The notes: generated from the sequence alone by a model not told the origin. Positions 1 to 11,639 are shown, counted from the stretch's first letter. The stretch is 64,000 bases of DNA from Heterodera schachtii (GCA_023374025.1 SIJG01000110.1:19032-83031), one strand, 5' to 3'. Numbers and translations are program-made.

Positions 1-15
1 CAATGTCGGGGCTCC
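1..15. mobile_element. Edge of a palindromic MITE copy
   Basis: The first 15 bases, ending cggggctcc, match the terminus of the palindromic element at 60542-60862, which ends with the same atgtcggggctcc string. The rest of this copy would lie outside the window. The match is short, so this is only suggestive. Confidence 0.4.
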
Positions 16-894
16 ATTTGGCAGGCATGCAACTCCAATTTGTGGACAAAACTGCGTTTAACTCCAATGTTTCCCAAGAAATGTTTGAGATTGTACCAAA
101 TTATATTTGAGTTTTTTTGTCGATTTTTTTGTCATTTTGATCACTGTAAGTTATTAATGTGAATATTTTGTGTTTGCAATTTTCCATTATTCAGCAGTAG
201 CGCGCTTCTTTATTTGTTGACACATTCATTCAAGTTGAGCTCAACACCACCGCAGTTGGATCCTGGTTGATTCCTTCTCGGGGAGATAAACAATAGTTAA
301 ACAATTGATCTTGTGATTTTAGCAAATAAAATATAATATTGGAGGTTCGGCAAGCTAGACTCAAAACACTAAGTCATTAAAAAATATTGGAAAAAATGAT
401 GATAAAACGGAGGACTCTTGTACAGTTTAAGTCCAAAATTAAAATGTCAATTTATAGGTTTTCGTGGTCGTTAATTTTTTGGTCTCAAGTAACTGTCTTT
501 ATCCATGTGAACAAGTGCCATAAAGTTGCATTTTTTCTTTTCCTACACATTATAATTCGATTTTAGGCAATAAATGACATTTTGGCTTTTGTTTGAGTTC
601 GGGTGAGAAAGATGCTGGATTCGAGATCACTGATCAGCGACCTCAAAAACGCACTTATAATTTAGAAATTTAAAAGACGGGGCTTAAACTGTCAAGAGCT
701 AAAAATAGGAAAATTGACATTTGCATTTTTAGCATCAAAGATTGAAACTGCGGTACAATTGGTCATAAATATTTTTTCGCTCTGTATTTTAAATCAAAAA
801 TTTTGACGAAATTAAGAGGGCACCGACGGTTCCTTCCGAATTTTGAAAATTTGATATTTTAGTTTAAAATTAAAAAATCAATTAATTTTCACTT
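16..894. other. Non-coding 3' flank of cav-1
   Basis: AT-rich DNA downstream of the cav-1 stop codon. No reading frame with recognisable protein similarity is visible. The stop codon itself sits in an AATAAA-like string on the minus strand (around 893-900), which could serve as a polyadenylation signal if the 3' UTR is very short. Nothing else is supported here. Confidence 0.5.
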
Positions 895-3800
895 TTATTG
901 CCCGTTTCGATTCTTCCATCCCTTATCCCTTTCCTTTTTTGCCTTACCGTATCTGGTCACTTTAACGTTGCCAAAAGTGAGCGCAAATGAACGGCACAAT
1001 GGGTCACAAACAGCGGAAATCAGAACAGCCCAGAGCTAAACAGCAGAGGGATAAACTTTTCGGTCTATCAATGCAAAGATCCGAAAAAAATTGGCGGCAA
1101 CCAATCGCTGAAAAGTTGCAGCTCCAGGACTGAACCGTCCATTGACTCAAAATGGAAGAAAGAGAGCGACAAATTTGGTGTCAATCGCTTCCTCTCGGCA
1201 TATAGTATGTAAATTATGAGCCCGAAAGAATTTTTTAACTAAAAAAAAAAATCAAAACCCCCCTAAAATGACATCGATTTAAAATATTTTCCGGTTTTTC
1301 TTAAAAAATATAACATGTGTAGAACATAAAAGGTAACTCGCTCGGTGGGACTCGAACCCACGACCCCAGCAATACGTGCCGTGCTCTAACAAACTGAGCT
1401 ACAGGCGCTACTTTTAGTGGCTCTCTCAGGTCCTTTATCCCACTTTCTCCCACACTCCGTTCCTTCTGGCATCACACATGGGACGGGCAAGTAGAGAACA
1501 ACATTGGCACTGCGCTTTTACCTTTGCAAGCCAACCGAATGGGATGCTGAGCAGACGACCGACCGGCACAAACACGAACACACTGAGCATGGAAAAAAGT
1601 CCGAACAGAATGCCAAAGAGCACCGCCAAAGGAACGGCGAATATCAGCGAAAGCAATTTGTAGCAAAAGTTTCGCACCTAACAAAAGAATGGCCATGATA
1701 AATATGGAATTACTGTTTTTTCTACAATAAAGCCCCTGAAGGCTTTAATTTACAACCTCTTCAATATTTTTTACTAGGCCCGTGTATCCAGAGAAAAATT
1801 TTCGGGCGAAGTTAGGCAGGTTACCCAACATTTTACAATGTCCAAAATCGGGTTCCAAACTTAAGTTTTTTTAGTCCCTGCTGAAAGCCTAAACAGCATT
1901 ATTATATAAGTGATAGAAAGTGATTGTTTCTGATAATTGGATTGTCAGTAATTTTTGAAAAATAATCATTTGTTTAAACAACAGAATTACTGCTCCTAAT
2001 GAACCAAAAGACCGTGTTTTTATAAATTTTAAAATCAATGTGACTACCGTAAGAAAAACAGTAAGCGACATTTTCCATACGCCATTCATTGAGTGCACAG
2101 CATCCGGCTCTCCAAATATATCTTGAACTCCCAGGTCGATTGTCTTAAAAATTGGTTCGCTTTTTCGGGGATAAAAAATTTCAAAATAGGGAAGAGAAGT
2201 ACTGTATCATAATAATCCAAAACTTTTCCGAATTCGGCTTTCGTCCACCCCACTCACTTCCTGCAGCTTGGCCGAGTCGCGTTGGACAAGGTCAAAGCGA
2301 AAGGTTGTCGTCGGCGTCGGCTCCCGTTCGCCCCATGGCGACGCCGTCATCTGCTGCTGCTCGGCATGGCCAACCTCCTCCACCTTTCGCGCACCACGGC
2401 ACAGACTGAACGGACATTTGGCACGGTGCTGCTGCTGCTGTTTTGTGCCGTTGCTGCTGTCCTTCTTCATTTTCTTGGCTTCATCCTTCACATTGTTTGT
2501 CTCTGCTGCTGCTGCTGCCTCTTTCCCATCACCACCACCTCCGTCTCCTGCTGCTGCTGCTTGGTTTTCCGCTTTCTTGTCACTGCTAACCAAATTTTCG
2601 GATTCCTCATCACCACCATGCGCCGCCGACTTTTGCGTCTTCTTAAAAGAAGCGTATTATTACTGTAAGCAAACAGTTGTAACTGATCGCTGGTGTATAA
2701 GGAAAAGCCATGCCATACGGGACCAGCAGGACCCTACAGGCGGGACTCCGAACCCGGGTTTTTTTCGGGGAAATACCGTAAATGTGAGTACCGAAAAACT
2801 GGACTTTTCATGTTAGTCCTCAGGTTCATCGGCAATCCTGGTTCAAAATTCCGGCAGACCCTAGCTAGACTCATGAAAAGGCGTCCATTTTTGGACACAT
2901 ACCACTTCAAAAAGCAAAGCAATTCAATTAAGCAAACAAAATAAATATTTTATGAAAAAATTAATTAATTAATTTTACCTACCTACATAATTTCAGCATC
3001 AATTAAATATAAAAAGCAGGAAGTAAATATGTAAGCAAAAATGCAAAAATGAAAATAATTTGCCCCTAATCTTACTCTACGCATTTTAAATGTTTCAATT
3101 TTATTTGTGTAATTGGAAGTAAATATTTGCTGGTTGGAGCATTCATCAAGTTCGTACCAGGTGTTTTCGACAGTGATTGATTTCAATAGTAGTTGATTTT
3201 GTTAGTTTTATACAAATTTATTGTACATACATATGAATTGAAATTAATATACAATTAGCATATACAAAAAAATCTATTAACTAATCCCGAGTTTGTGTGC
3301 CAAGGTGCAAACCTGCAGGCTCTAATAGAATTCAAGAATCGAAAAACCTCTTCTATGTATCTGAGTATGAATACGGCCTACGTTTTGGCGAATTCCCAAT
3401 CCCGAACGCGCGAACAAAAAGTCAAAATTAAAAAATTTAATATTTCTTTGTTTTATTCCCAAATTAATCAAAATAAAATACCAAAAATCGCCCTTCTATA
3501 AATATACGAACAAAAAAAATGAATTGATATTTAAATTTCGACTTTTTGTTCGAGTCCGCGTCCGGTACTAGAAATTGGTCAAAATAAATGTCAGATTCGT
3601 AATCAGCGAACCCAAAAACACTAAGAACCATGTTTCAAACTTTACTGTCGAAATCAATCACTGTCGAAACCAACACTGTCGAGATCACCACTGTCGAAAA
3701 CTAACAGCACCATCAAGTTAGAACAAAACAAAAAAATTTCCTAATCATAAAAAAATTATTTTGTTTAAGATAATTAATTAGGGTAATTTATTTAATTAAT

Positions 3801-4237
3801 GTCATTTGCTTAATTTAAATTGCTTTGCGTCTTGTTAGCTTTTTTTTTTGAAATGGTGTGTCTACGGTAAGCGCCGAAAAATATATATTTTTTTAAAAAT
3901 GAAAATATTTTTTGTCTGCCTAAAATTTAACAGTAATTAACCTTTATTTGGCTTAGAACGCATTTTGGTCCCCAAACAATTTTTGGCAGCTTTTAAACAA
4001 AACAAACAATACCTTTTTTGCGAACCATCCTCCCCCCTTTTTCTCCTTGCTTTTCGATGCCGGCGGGGCTTCTTCCCCTTCTTGTTGGGGAACGGCGACA
4101 ACAGTGCCCGGCGCGGTTACTGTCGTCGTTACTGTAGTTGTTGTTGTTGTCTCCGTCCCTTCCGTGGTTTCTTTTGGTTGTTGTTGCTCAGCACTTTTCA
4201 GTGGCACACTCTGTTCTTGCAATTCAACATCGGCCAT
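895..4237 (-). CDS. cav-1: Caveolin, CAV-1 orthologue
   Basis: Caveolin is the hairpin membrane scaffold protein of caveolae. Five exons join in frame: 4013-4237, 2258-2641, 2048-2143, 1522-1677, 895-1035 (333 residues). The N terminus, MADVELQEQSVPL, resembles C. elegans CAV-1. Exon 2 ends in FDLVQRDSAKLQE and exon 3 begins TIDLGVQDIFGEPD, the caveolin signature region. Exon 3 continues HSMNGVWKMSLTVF. Exon 4 encodes the hydrophobic hairpin, YKLLSLIFAVPLAVLFG. Exon 5 gives LWAVLISAVCDPLCRSFALT, the conserved C-terminal segment. From FDLVQRD to the hairpin, spacing matches the worm protein with no gaps. It is about 100 residues longer than worm CAV-1 because the N-terminal half is expanded with Thr, Ala, Gln and Lys. 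An apparent read-through frame down to 1435 is intronic, and that intron holds a SINE. The identification is strong; the exon 2 acceptor is the least certain boundary. Confidence 0.93.
1319..1460 (-). mobile_element. tRNA-derived SINE, copy 1
   Basis: A tRNA-like head (1338-1408, minus strand) has intact A- and B-box-like arms: GTAGCTCAGTT for the D arm and GTGGGTTCGAGTCCCAC for the T arm. The acceptor stem has two mismatches and the anticodon arm cannot form a normal 7-base loop. A non-tRNA tail follows and is shared with the copy at 10291-10432 over the same 142-bp length. Shared flanking sequence beyond the tRNA marks a dispersed SINE rather than a functional tRNA gene. It sits in the last intron of cav-1. 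Confidence 0.8.
1831..2047. mobile_element. Half of a palindromic MITE in cav-1 intron 3
   Basis: The sequence from tgtccaaaatcgggttc through the interior matches the left arm and middle of the palindromic elements at 60542-60862 and 52136-52495. The interior includes the characteristic aacaacagaatta string. The opposite arm is missing. The fragment runs up to the 5' splice site of cav-1 exon 3 at 2047/2048. Confidence 0.65.
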
Positions 4238-4582
4238 TTTTTCTTTTGGCTAAAAAATCCAAATTTACCGTATTTCTTTTAATGAAGCCTCCCTCCTTCC
4301 CTTCTATTAGAGCCCACACTCGCACCACACCCTTCGAGTGGGGTGGGGTGAAAATAGAACCCCTGGGGGCGGAAATTAATATTATTTATTTTTCAGGCAG
4401 TACCAAGCTAGTGGACATGTTCCTTTCTCCGAGGGGGTGAAAAATTGAGCCCCGAAAAATACGAAAATTATAATTAATTTCTCAGCCAATGAGTAGTTAG
4501 TGGAAATGTTTCGAAATACACGAGAGCAGCAAGAAAGACTATTTTCTGTGCCTTGTTTATGGACTAGAAATGTGGTGCCAAT
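4238..4582. other. cav-1 upstream region
   Basis: Immediate upstream DNA of cav-1, up to the hAT-like element at 4583. It contains short GC-rich words and purine runs but no recognisable promoter box or exon. Nematode core promoters and trans-splice sites cannot be called with confidence from this sequence. Confidence 0.4.
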
Positions 4583-5752
4583 TAGAGGTGTGCCGTGACT
4601 GAAAAAACCCGTGAACCGTGAATCGTGACCGTGACCGTGAATTGACCCCGTGAACCGTGACCGTGACCGTGAATTGGTCCCGTGAATCGTGACCGTGACC
4701 GTGATCCAAAAAACCCGTGAAATTCACGGTTTTCGTGACCGTGACCGTGAATTTTAAGAAAAAATTTTTTGGCGGCGAATTTTTTTAAAACTTTTTTTGT
4801 GGTATAATTTTCCAAAAAATTTTTTTTGGGAAAAGGGGGGTCCATAGGCGCCGATAGACGCCATCGCAAAAATTTTTTGAAAATTTGAGTCTTATTTGTG
4901 CACCGATTTTGTCCAAAAAAGACCAAATTTTGCGAATTTAAGCCAATTTTTTACGAACTAATAAATTTTGGGGGCCGGAGGTGCCGATAGGCGCCGCCGG
5001 AGGTAAAATTGAAAATTTGAGTGCAATTTGTTAACATTGTTAACAGATTTATCCCTAAAATCAGCAAATTTTCCAATTTTAATTAGACTAAAAGTAAAAA
5101 AACGATGAAAAATGCAAATTATAGGTGCGCTTGCATATTTCAAGTTTAAAAAATCGGGTACTGAAGTGTCCATTGGCAAGCACGCCCATAATTTGCATTT
5201 TTCGCATAATTGTGGACGTTCTAAATTGATTCCGACCTTTTATAAATGGTTTTGTATGACATATTTACCCAATTTTTAAGAAAAATATGGGTTTTAGTGG
5301 AAACTTTTAGAAAATGTGATTTATTAACTGATTTTACCCAAAATAACTTTATTTCGAGCGAATTTTTTAAAAAAAACTTAATGATTTTTTTTTTATTTAA
5401 ATGGGCTCATACTTGAAACTTTGCTTTTTATTTGTATTTCGTGCAATAATGTAGTTGGTTGGCTTTGTTCAAAAAAGTTTCAGGAATAGGGGAGGGGGCC
5501 GGCGGTGCCGATAGGCGCCGCCGGGGAAATTTTTGAAAATTTTGATCTGTTTCTTAGCAAACTTTGCCCAAAAAAAGACCAAATTTCTCTATAAAAAAAA
5601 ATTATTTCATAAATATTCAATTTTATCCAGTGTAAATTTTTCACGGAATAACCGTGAATTGGTACCGTGAATCGTGACCGTGACCGTGAGTGAAAAAACC
5701 CGTGAAATTCACGGTAACCGTGACCGTGACCGTGAATCACGGCACACCTCTA
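4583..5752. mobile_element. Non-autonomous hAT-type element, 1170 bp
   Basis: It has perfect 16-bp terminal inverted repeats, TAGAGGTGTGCCGTGA, and an 8-bp target-site duplication gtgccaat at 4575-4582 and 5753-5760. TAGAGGTG termini with 8-bp duplications are typical of the hAT superfamily. Subterminal regions are arrays of CCGTGA-type hexamers on both sides (4590-4750 and 5640-5740), as expected for transposase-binding subrepeats. The interior has several copies of a GC-rich word, GGTGCCGATAGGCGCCGCCGG. No transposase frame is present, so the element is a MITE or deletion derivative. Confidence 0.93.
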
Positions 5753-5760
5753 GTGCCAAT

Positions 5761-8700
5761 GCCGGACAACAGCAGCAGGAGAGACGAGGATTACGGAAGC
5801 TAGGGGCTGGGTGTTGAGCAATTGGTTGAGAGGGCGGGAGGGGGGGGGGGGGGGGGGCTGAGACCTCTTCGGCACTTTGGCGCGACGGACTGTCACTATG
5901 GAAGGACGCGGCACAACCAAAGCAGCAGGAGGGACCGAATTGGGGGGAATAGGGAAGAGAGCGAGCAGAGAGGGCATTGACACGGAAATAATGTTGGTGC
6001 TGGTGACGGTGGGGTTGGCGAGGGCGGGTCGGAGTCATTTCGTCGCGGCCAACTCGCTAAGTTCGGGCGGAAAGAAACTCGTGCCGAGATGGCCGGCGTC
6101 GAGTTGGCCGCGTCGAAATGGTCAGTTCACCCAGTAAACAACACACTGCTGCTTTCTCTGGCTTTAGAAGGTTGGAGAGGAGGCCAAGGGTTGTGGGGGT
6201 GTGATGGATGGGATTGACATACATATTTGTAAAGTGAGTTTTGTGGCATTAGCCGGGGAATTCCATTGCCACAATCCATCAAATTGTTGGCCCAATTTTC
6301 AACCATGGCCATACCCATCATTCCCCATCGTTGTCTGTGAAATGGATGACTCTGGTTCTTCTGGGGTTTTTTTTGTTATAAGGCCAATTAGTGGGGGGAA
6401 GGGAAAAAGTGGGGTTGGCATTTTATTTCACAAAAAAAAAGAAAAATCAAAAAAAATCATTAAGGAATTACGGGATGGTATCCTCTCAAAGGTTCCACGG
6501 ACAAAGGATCCACAGGCAAATGACCCACAAAAAAAAATTTAAATTAAAAAAATATGAGCGAGAAAAATGTCTAATATCAAAAATTTACTCAATAAGCTAT
6601 AAGAAAAATGCTTTAAGACCAAGCACAGCACTTTAAGTCCTTGGTATTTGATTTCTTAAATTATTCGACTGAGGATGGCCAGACACTCTTTACTTTTTTT
6701 GCTTATTTGAAACGGATCGGTCATTCGTCTGACTCGGCGCCCAATGTTAAAATTTTGTGGGCCCTTTGTCTTTGTGTGCACTCTGTCCGTTGGCTTTTTT
6801 TTTGTCTGTGGGTCCTTTGTCACTGCATTGAGGGCATATGGCCATGTGGATTTTATGTGTCTATTATGTGACGAGGAGGAGGAGGCCGTGGCATTTTTGC
6901 AGGAGGCGGCGGCAGTTAGTAACACTGTCTCCGCTCCGCCGTTGTGTTGTTGGCTTGGCTTGGGTTGATGCGCTAGGCTTGTGGCGGATTGGGTCGGGGT
7001 CATCTTTTCGCCCCATTTTCATCGTTTGCCCTACTTTTTGTGACTTGGATATATAGCTGCTAGCCATAGCCACCAGTGTTTGTCATTGGTGCTGCACAAA
7101 AAGCCCTCCCCATTTCTCATCCGCCGTTGACCCCACCCCATCCAATGCCCATTAATTTTGCCGCGGTCGGCCGACGGATTCGAAATAAGGAAGGGTTGTG
7201 ACCACAAAGAGGAAGGATGGGATGAGAGTGGGGGAATGGCACAATGAATGATATGGTGGCGGGGTGCCGTGAGCACCGCATATGGTTGAGGGATGGAGGG
7301 CCGAAAAGGGGGGACAAATGCTGGACGGTGGACAAAATTTGGAAATCAAAAATCAATTAATTTGCTTAATTATTGAAATAGAAATGGTCATTCGAAATAA
7401 CAAATTCTAAAATGTTATCCATTAATCCTGGGTTTCTGCATAATCATGTACATCGATTTTTTATATTTGACCTTGACCTGGACCAAAATCCAAGAAATCC
7501 AAGTCCTGGAAAAACCCAGGTTGACAAAAGACTTGAGGGCAGGGCTCGGCGTCGACATTTCACCAATGCTTTTTTTGTTGCGATCCAAAACAGCGGAATG
7601 GGGAATTAATGGACCGGAGTCAGCAGTGCCTGGGGGTTGTAATTGTGCTTTGAAGCGAATTGTATTACTTTTGGGAATGAATGAAAGAAGATTTTAAAAA
7701 TTGAAACTCTGATGCTTTTAATACCAAAAAAGGATATGAATAAAATTTTTAAAATTTTTTAATTGCTTTTTAAATATGCGAAAAAGTTTGGGCTTAACTT
7801 TTTAGTGAAATTTCAATCACTCATAGTTTTACGAGTAGTGATCAGAAAAATCCCAGATTTTGCAGGGTAACAGCTGAGAACAATATCTAATTTATACTTT
7901 TTTCCCCGCTTACTAGGCCTTGTTAAAAGTTTTTAGATTTTCTGATTTTCTGTACCTTTTCAATTTTTGCAAAATTAATTCATAAATATTTTTACAGAAA
8001 GTGCTCTGAAACGCACCAAATTTTATTTACAAGTTAAATAAGGCTTTCTGATGCTTTTTCTATCAATAAGGGAGGTGAATAAAATTTTAAAAAATTTTTA
8101 ATTGCTTTTTAAATATGCCAAAAAATTTAGGCTTAACTATTTTAGTGAAAATTCGGTCACTCATAATTTTTTGCTAATTGATCAGAAGCGTACCAAACTT
8201 TGCAGGGATACTCCCCGGTAAAGGACTAACCTACACTGAAATGAGCGCCGAGCTAGCTGGCATTAAAAAAAATTTCGAAAATCTGAGTCTTTCGTTTTTA
8301 TTTATTTTTTGCAAAATTAATTCTTAAATTTAATTTAGAAAATTTATTAAAAAAAATTCACGGAATTAAAAAAAATTATAAATATTGTACGACTGTCAGG
8401 ACACCGAACTTTTACGGATGAACATGACTTCTTCGTTGTCTATGATATTAATATCCCGTAAAAATAGCCAATATTATTAGGGTCGACAAAGTAAATTCGG
8501 AAACATTTGTAGTAAAAATAGTCAAAAATTTATCGTCAATTAGGGGGAGGAACATGGACCATTAGATGATGGTGAGCACAAAAGTGAGACAGACAGTTAA
8601 TGAACATTGGTTGGCGGAGTAAATTCTCAACATATCAATCGGGCATATCACCGCAGCATGATGGCATTTTGGGCGCCACTTTTTTCAAACATTTTTTGGC

Positions 8701-8786
8701 ACATCAAAGGAATGAAATTTTTAAAAACTGTCGATAAACGGACGGGACACGAAGGGGCGGGCGAGTGAAAAAAGAATTTGTTTTTC
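5761..8786. other. Intergenic DNA between flp-1 and cav-1
   Basis: No supported gene. It contains a poly-G run near 5840-5856, a small palindrome at 6036-6120 and AT-rich DNA with weakly repeated segments around 7700-8340 (a ctgatgctttt...aaaaattttttaattgctttttaaatatg string occurs twice, near 7705 and 8050). Several open frames exist but show unnatural composition and no recognisable motif. Confidence 0.55.
6036..6120. repeat. Small GC-rich palindromic repeat
   Basis: Left arm catttcgtcgcggccaactcg (6036-6056) and right arm (6100-6120) are inverted repeats with one mismatch in 21. A related, more diverged copy lies at 31275-31380 in a slo-1 intron, so this is a dispersed family. Confidence 0.7.
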
Positions 8787-10620
8787 TTAGCCAAATCGCA
8801 GAAAATTTGGATTTGCCTGTCGGTAGTCGCGCGTGAACGGCGTTTCATCATCGTCAGCAGAAATGAGCATTGCTAAATGTGTTTGGTGGATTTTTGGGGT
8901 AAAAAAAAGAGTTATGCCAATTTAAAATTAATGGTATAACTCATTTAAATACTCTATGTATTGTATGCTCTACCCAGCAGAGTACGGTAAATTTGAGACG
9001 AAATATTTACATGCAAAAAATGGAATTTTGGTACAGTTTTGGCCGTTTGTAATAAAACAGTTAATGCAACAGTACTTTATTTTAGAATACTGTATTACTG
9101 ACGGCTTTTCCACTGACGCATTTTCCCGGGAACCCCATTTTGAAACATTACCATCACCACCGCCGGCACGTCCAAAACGTAGGAAATTGTTGTTTTTGGC
9201 ACGTCCAAAGCGCAGAAAGGTCGGGTCAACGCCGCCACCTGCTCCGCCAACTTTTTGTCGACCAAAACGGAGAAAATTTGGCTCAGAAACGAGCATCGAT
9301 GATTTGCCTATAAAATTTTCCAATAACGATAGTTTAAGTATGAATGGTTAGCGATTAGTAGAGCCCTGGGATTCTGAAGAAAACCCGGACCCGAATTTCC
9401 GGGAGGAACCCGGACAGGGTTCCGGAAGGTATTTTAAGTATGAATGGATAGTGATTAGTAAAGCCCTGGAATCTTGAAAAAACCCGGATCCGAATTTCCA
9501 GGATTAACCCGAACAGGATTCCGGGTTAAAAGTCACGTTTTATAACAGGACTCCGCGTCCTGTTGCATTTTTCAAAAACATACAGCAGGACTCGGACCCA
9601 GACCCTGGGAAAATCCTGTACATAATTTACCATGTCCGGGCTCTAGCGATTAGACATGATTAAGGGAACAAATTTTTTTTTTTTTTTTACCGAATCTAAG
9701 AAAATTTGAGGAAGTCCTTGTCGGTGTCAGAGATGCACTGTTGAATTCGTTCAGTTGGCCATTACTTCTTCCAAAGCCTGTCCATGTGATGGAATTGATT
9801 CAATAAATTTAAAAAACTAGACTCTTTTTATACATAATTCATATATCCAAATAGCATTTATAGCCTTCCAAAATTTTTTGAAATGAATCGACCCTTGGAT
9901 TTTTGATTTCTTATTACGGTATCTCCGGGTTGCACTGTCCCACTCCTCCCATTCTCTGCGATTTTTTCAAGTTTATATAAATTAGTCCTTTTCAAGGTCA
10001 CCACTACTGCTGGGCCCTAAAAAGTTGGGGTAACATACGCAGAAAGTTCGGGTCTGACTGAATGGACGAAATGGGCGAGTTCGGCACCATTGGAGCAAGG
10101 TGTCCGTTGGATGTCCCACCATCAGCAGCATGTGACTGAAATATTTCAAACAGAGCTGCTCGTAGGGGTATATACTAAGTTTCCCCCCGCCGCCGTTCCC
10201 CCCCCCCCCCCCCCCTCCGAATCAGTTTCCCGCGAGAAATTTATTTTTAAAAACAGAAATTTTAAGATTAAAAAAAATCTTCGAAAGTTTGTAGTACATA
10301 AAAGGTAACTCGCCCGGTGTGACTAGAACCCACGGCCCCAGCAATCCGTGCCGTGCTCTAACCAACTGAGCTACGGGCGCTCCCTTTAGAAGTTCTCTCA
10401 GGTACTTTATCCCACTTTCTCCAACACTCCGTCGAGAACTTATTCAACAATTTTTGGCTAATGGGGCAATTAACAAAAGACTGACTTTTGCCAATGCACA
10501 GCAACCAATGGCCAGGCTGAGGAACAGGAGAAGCGACCGGTACTCAGTGCCCTGTTTGGCATGTTGGCGCCGAATAAATCTTGTTGCATTATTTTGTTGC
10601 TGTTGTGTCACCCCTGTCAT
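8787..10620 (-). CDS. flp-1: FMRFamide-like neuropeptide precursor (PNFLRFamide, FLP-1 type)
   Basis: This is a secreted precursor of amidated RFamide neuropeptides. Four exons join in phase: 10486-10620, 10039-10135, 9152-9307, 8787-8872 (157 residues). Exon 1 carries a hydrophobic signal segment (YRSLLLFLSLAIGCCALA) after a 28-residue leader. Exon 3 encodes SEPNFLRFGR, VDPTFLRFGR and NNNFLRFGR. Exon 4 ends with the peptide NPNFLRFG directly before the stop. Each FG is followed by a single Arg cleavage site or by the C terminus, and the Gly supplies the amide. Exon 2 ends in SDPNFL, and splicing restores R then K, so this first copy lacks the terminal FG and looks degenerate. PNFLRFG is diagnostic of nematode FLP-1. 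Intron 1 carries a SINE and intron 2 a hAT-like element. The start Met is the only in-frame ATG of exon 1; an additional 5' exon cannot be excluded. Confidence 0.88.
9359..9645. mobile_element. Short hAT-type MITE in flp-1 intron 2
   Basis: Termini are TAGAGCCC and its inverse. They are flanked by an exact 8-bp duplication gcgattag at 9351-9358 and 9646-9653. The left 100 bp, including the flank and target site, is tandemly duplicated with divergence (units 9334-9433 and 9434-9533). A related sequence lies near 20450-20530. There is no coding capacity. Confidence 0.85.
10291..10432 (-). mobile_element. tRNA-derived SINE, copy 2
   Basis: Same 142-bp element as at 1319-1460, with a better-preserved acceptor stem (GCGCCCG against CGGGCGA, first pair mismatched). 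The tRNA-like part is 10310-10380 on the minus strand. The anticodon arm would need a 13-base loop, so it is not a functional tRNA. The element lies in flp-1 intron 1. Confidence 0.82.
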
Positions 10621-11639
10621 TGTCGCTTCTACAGCTGACGACAATGAATTTGGGTATTTGAGTAAACTTGACTAAACGGCACTGGTTGGCCTAGTAAAAT
10701 GACAGATCCATAACTCCCCCCTCCCCAAAATTAAAAAAAAATTCTCTGAAAATTGATAATAATAATTTTTTTATTATATATTTTATTAAATTTGACCCAA
10801 AATTTTCCCACTGCCGCCGGGGCACAATTTCCCATATTTTTTCCGAAATTTGGTCTCAAATGGCCAAAGTTTCACTTCTTTTTTTTTCTATGGCGCCGAA
10901 AAAATGTATGTTAACTACACTGAACGCGAAAAGCAAAAAAAAAGAAGAAGCTCTTCGAGTTGTCCTCCCGAAAATTTTTTCTGTTCAGCTTACGGGCCTG
11001 TAAAATGGTGTGCCGGGCCGTCATTGCTCAGATGGCACATCCACAGTTATATTAGTGCCATGTCCCCGGCGAGCGGGAGCAGACTGAGAGTGCCAACAAT
11101 AACACCCGCTCCCTCCTCCGGCCCCTAATTATCTCTTTGAAAATTGTTTGCAAATTCAATTAATTAATAATACACATAAGGTGGTGCCTGCCCACCGCCT
11201 GTGCCCTTCCCCCAATTCGCACAGATGGTTATGTTATGACGCTGATGGCATTGGCACAGCAATTGTTTTGCCTTTGTACCGTGAAAAATTTCGTTATCCG
11301 CGACTATAATATGGGAAGAAGAATATGTACAAATTGCCAAAAGCGATGCCACGAATTTGGGCCATCAACAAACAAAACAATGGCATTTTTATGCCCTGGG
11401 GGGGCATGATGACATATTTTTGACGTACAAAAAATATTATTGCCACATCTGCTGCACATTTTGCACTCTAGTAGCCAGATCCCGTAAATGTGCCATTGGG
11501 CGGCCCTAATTCAGAGAATCAAATATTTTAGGGCAATTTCCATTATATGTAGAAATTTATTTTGTAACCTTTTATATGTGATTAAATTAAAAGGAATTTT
11601 AAAATATATAAATATATATTTATATATATATGAATTTAA
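10621..11639. other. flp-1 upstream region
   Basis: No convincing exon. The stretch includes one copy of the recurring terminal motif caggcccgtaa (minus strand, near 10995) and AT-rich DNA. It should contain the neuronal promoter of flp-1, but no site can be named from the sequence. Confidence 0.4.

Noticed and set aside
1338..1408. Functional tRNA gene on the minus strand
   Set aside because: Acceptor-stem mismatches, no 7-base anticodon loop, and a shared non-tRNA tail with the second copy show a SINE.
1435..1521. Read-through extension of caveolin exon 4
   Set aside because: A gtaaaa donor follows LAK, and exon 5 at 895-1035 continues the caveolin alignment exactly.
5709..6137. Overlapping Pro/Ser- and Gly-rich ORFs near the hAT element
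   Set aside because: They arise from the element end and a poly-G run; no splice structure or motif supports a gene.
8956..9351. Plus-strand ORF with repeated RPKRRK motifs, apparently nuclear-localisation-like
   Set aside because: It is the antisense of the flp-1 exon; the RPKRRK repeats are the complement of FLRFGR codons.
10310..10380. Functional tRNA gene on the minus strand
   Set aside because: Same element as at 1319-1460; the anticodon arm is not canonical.
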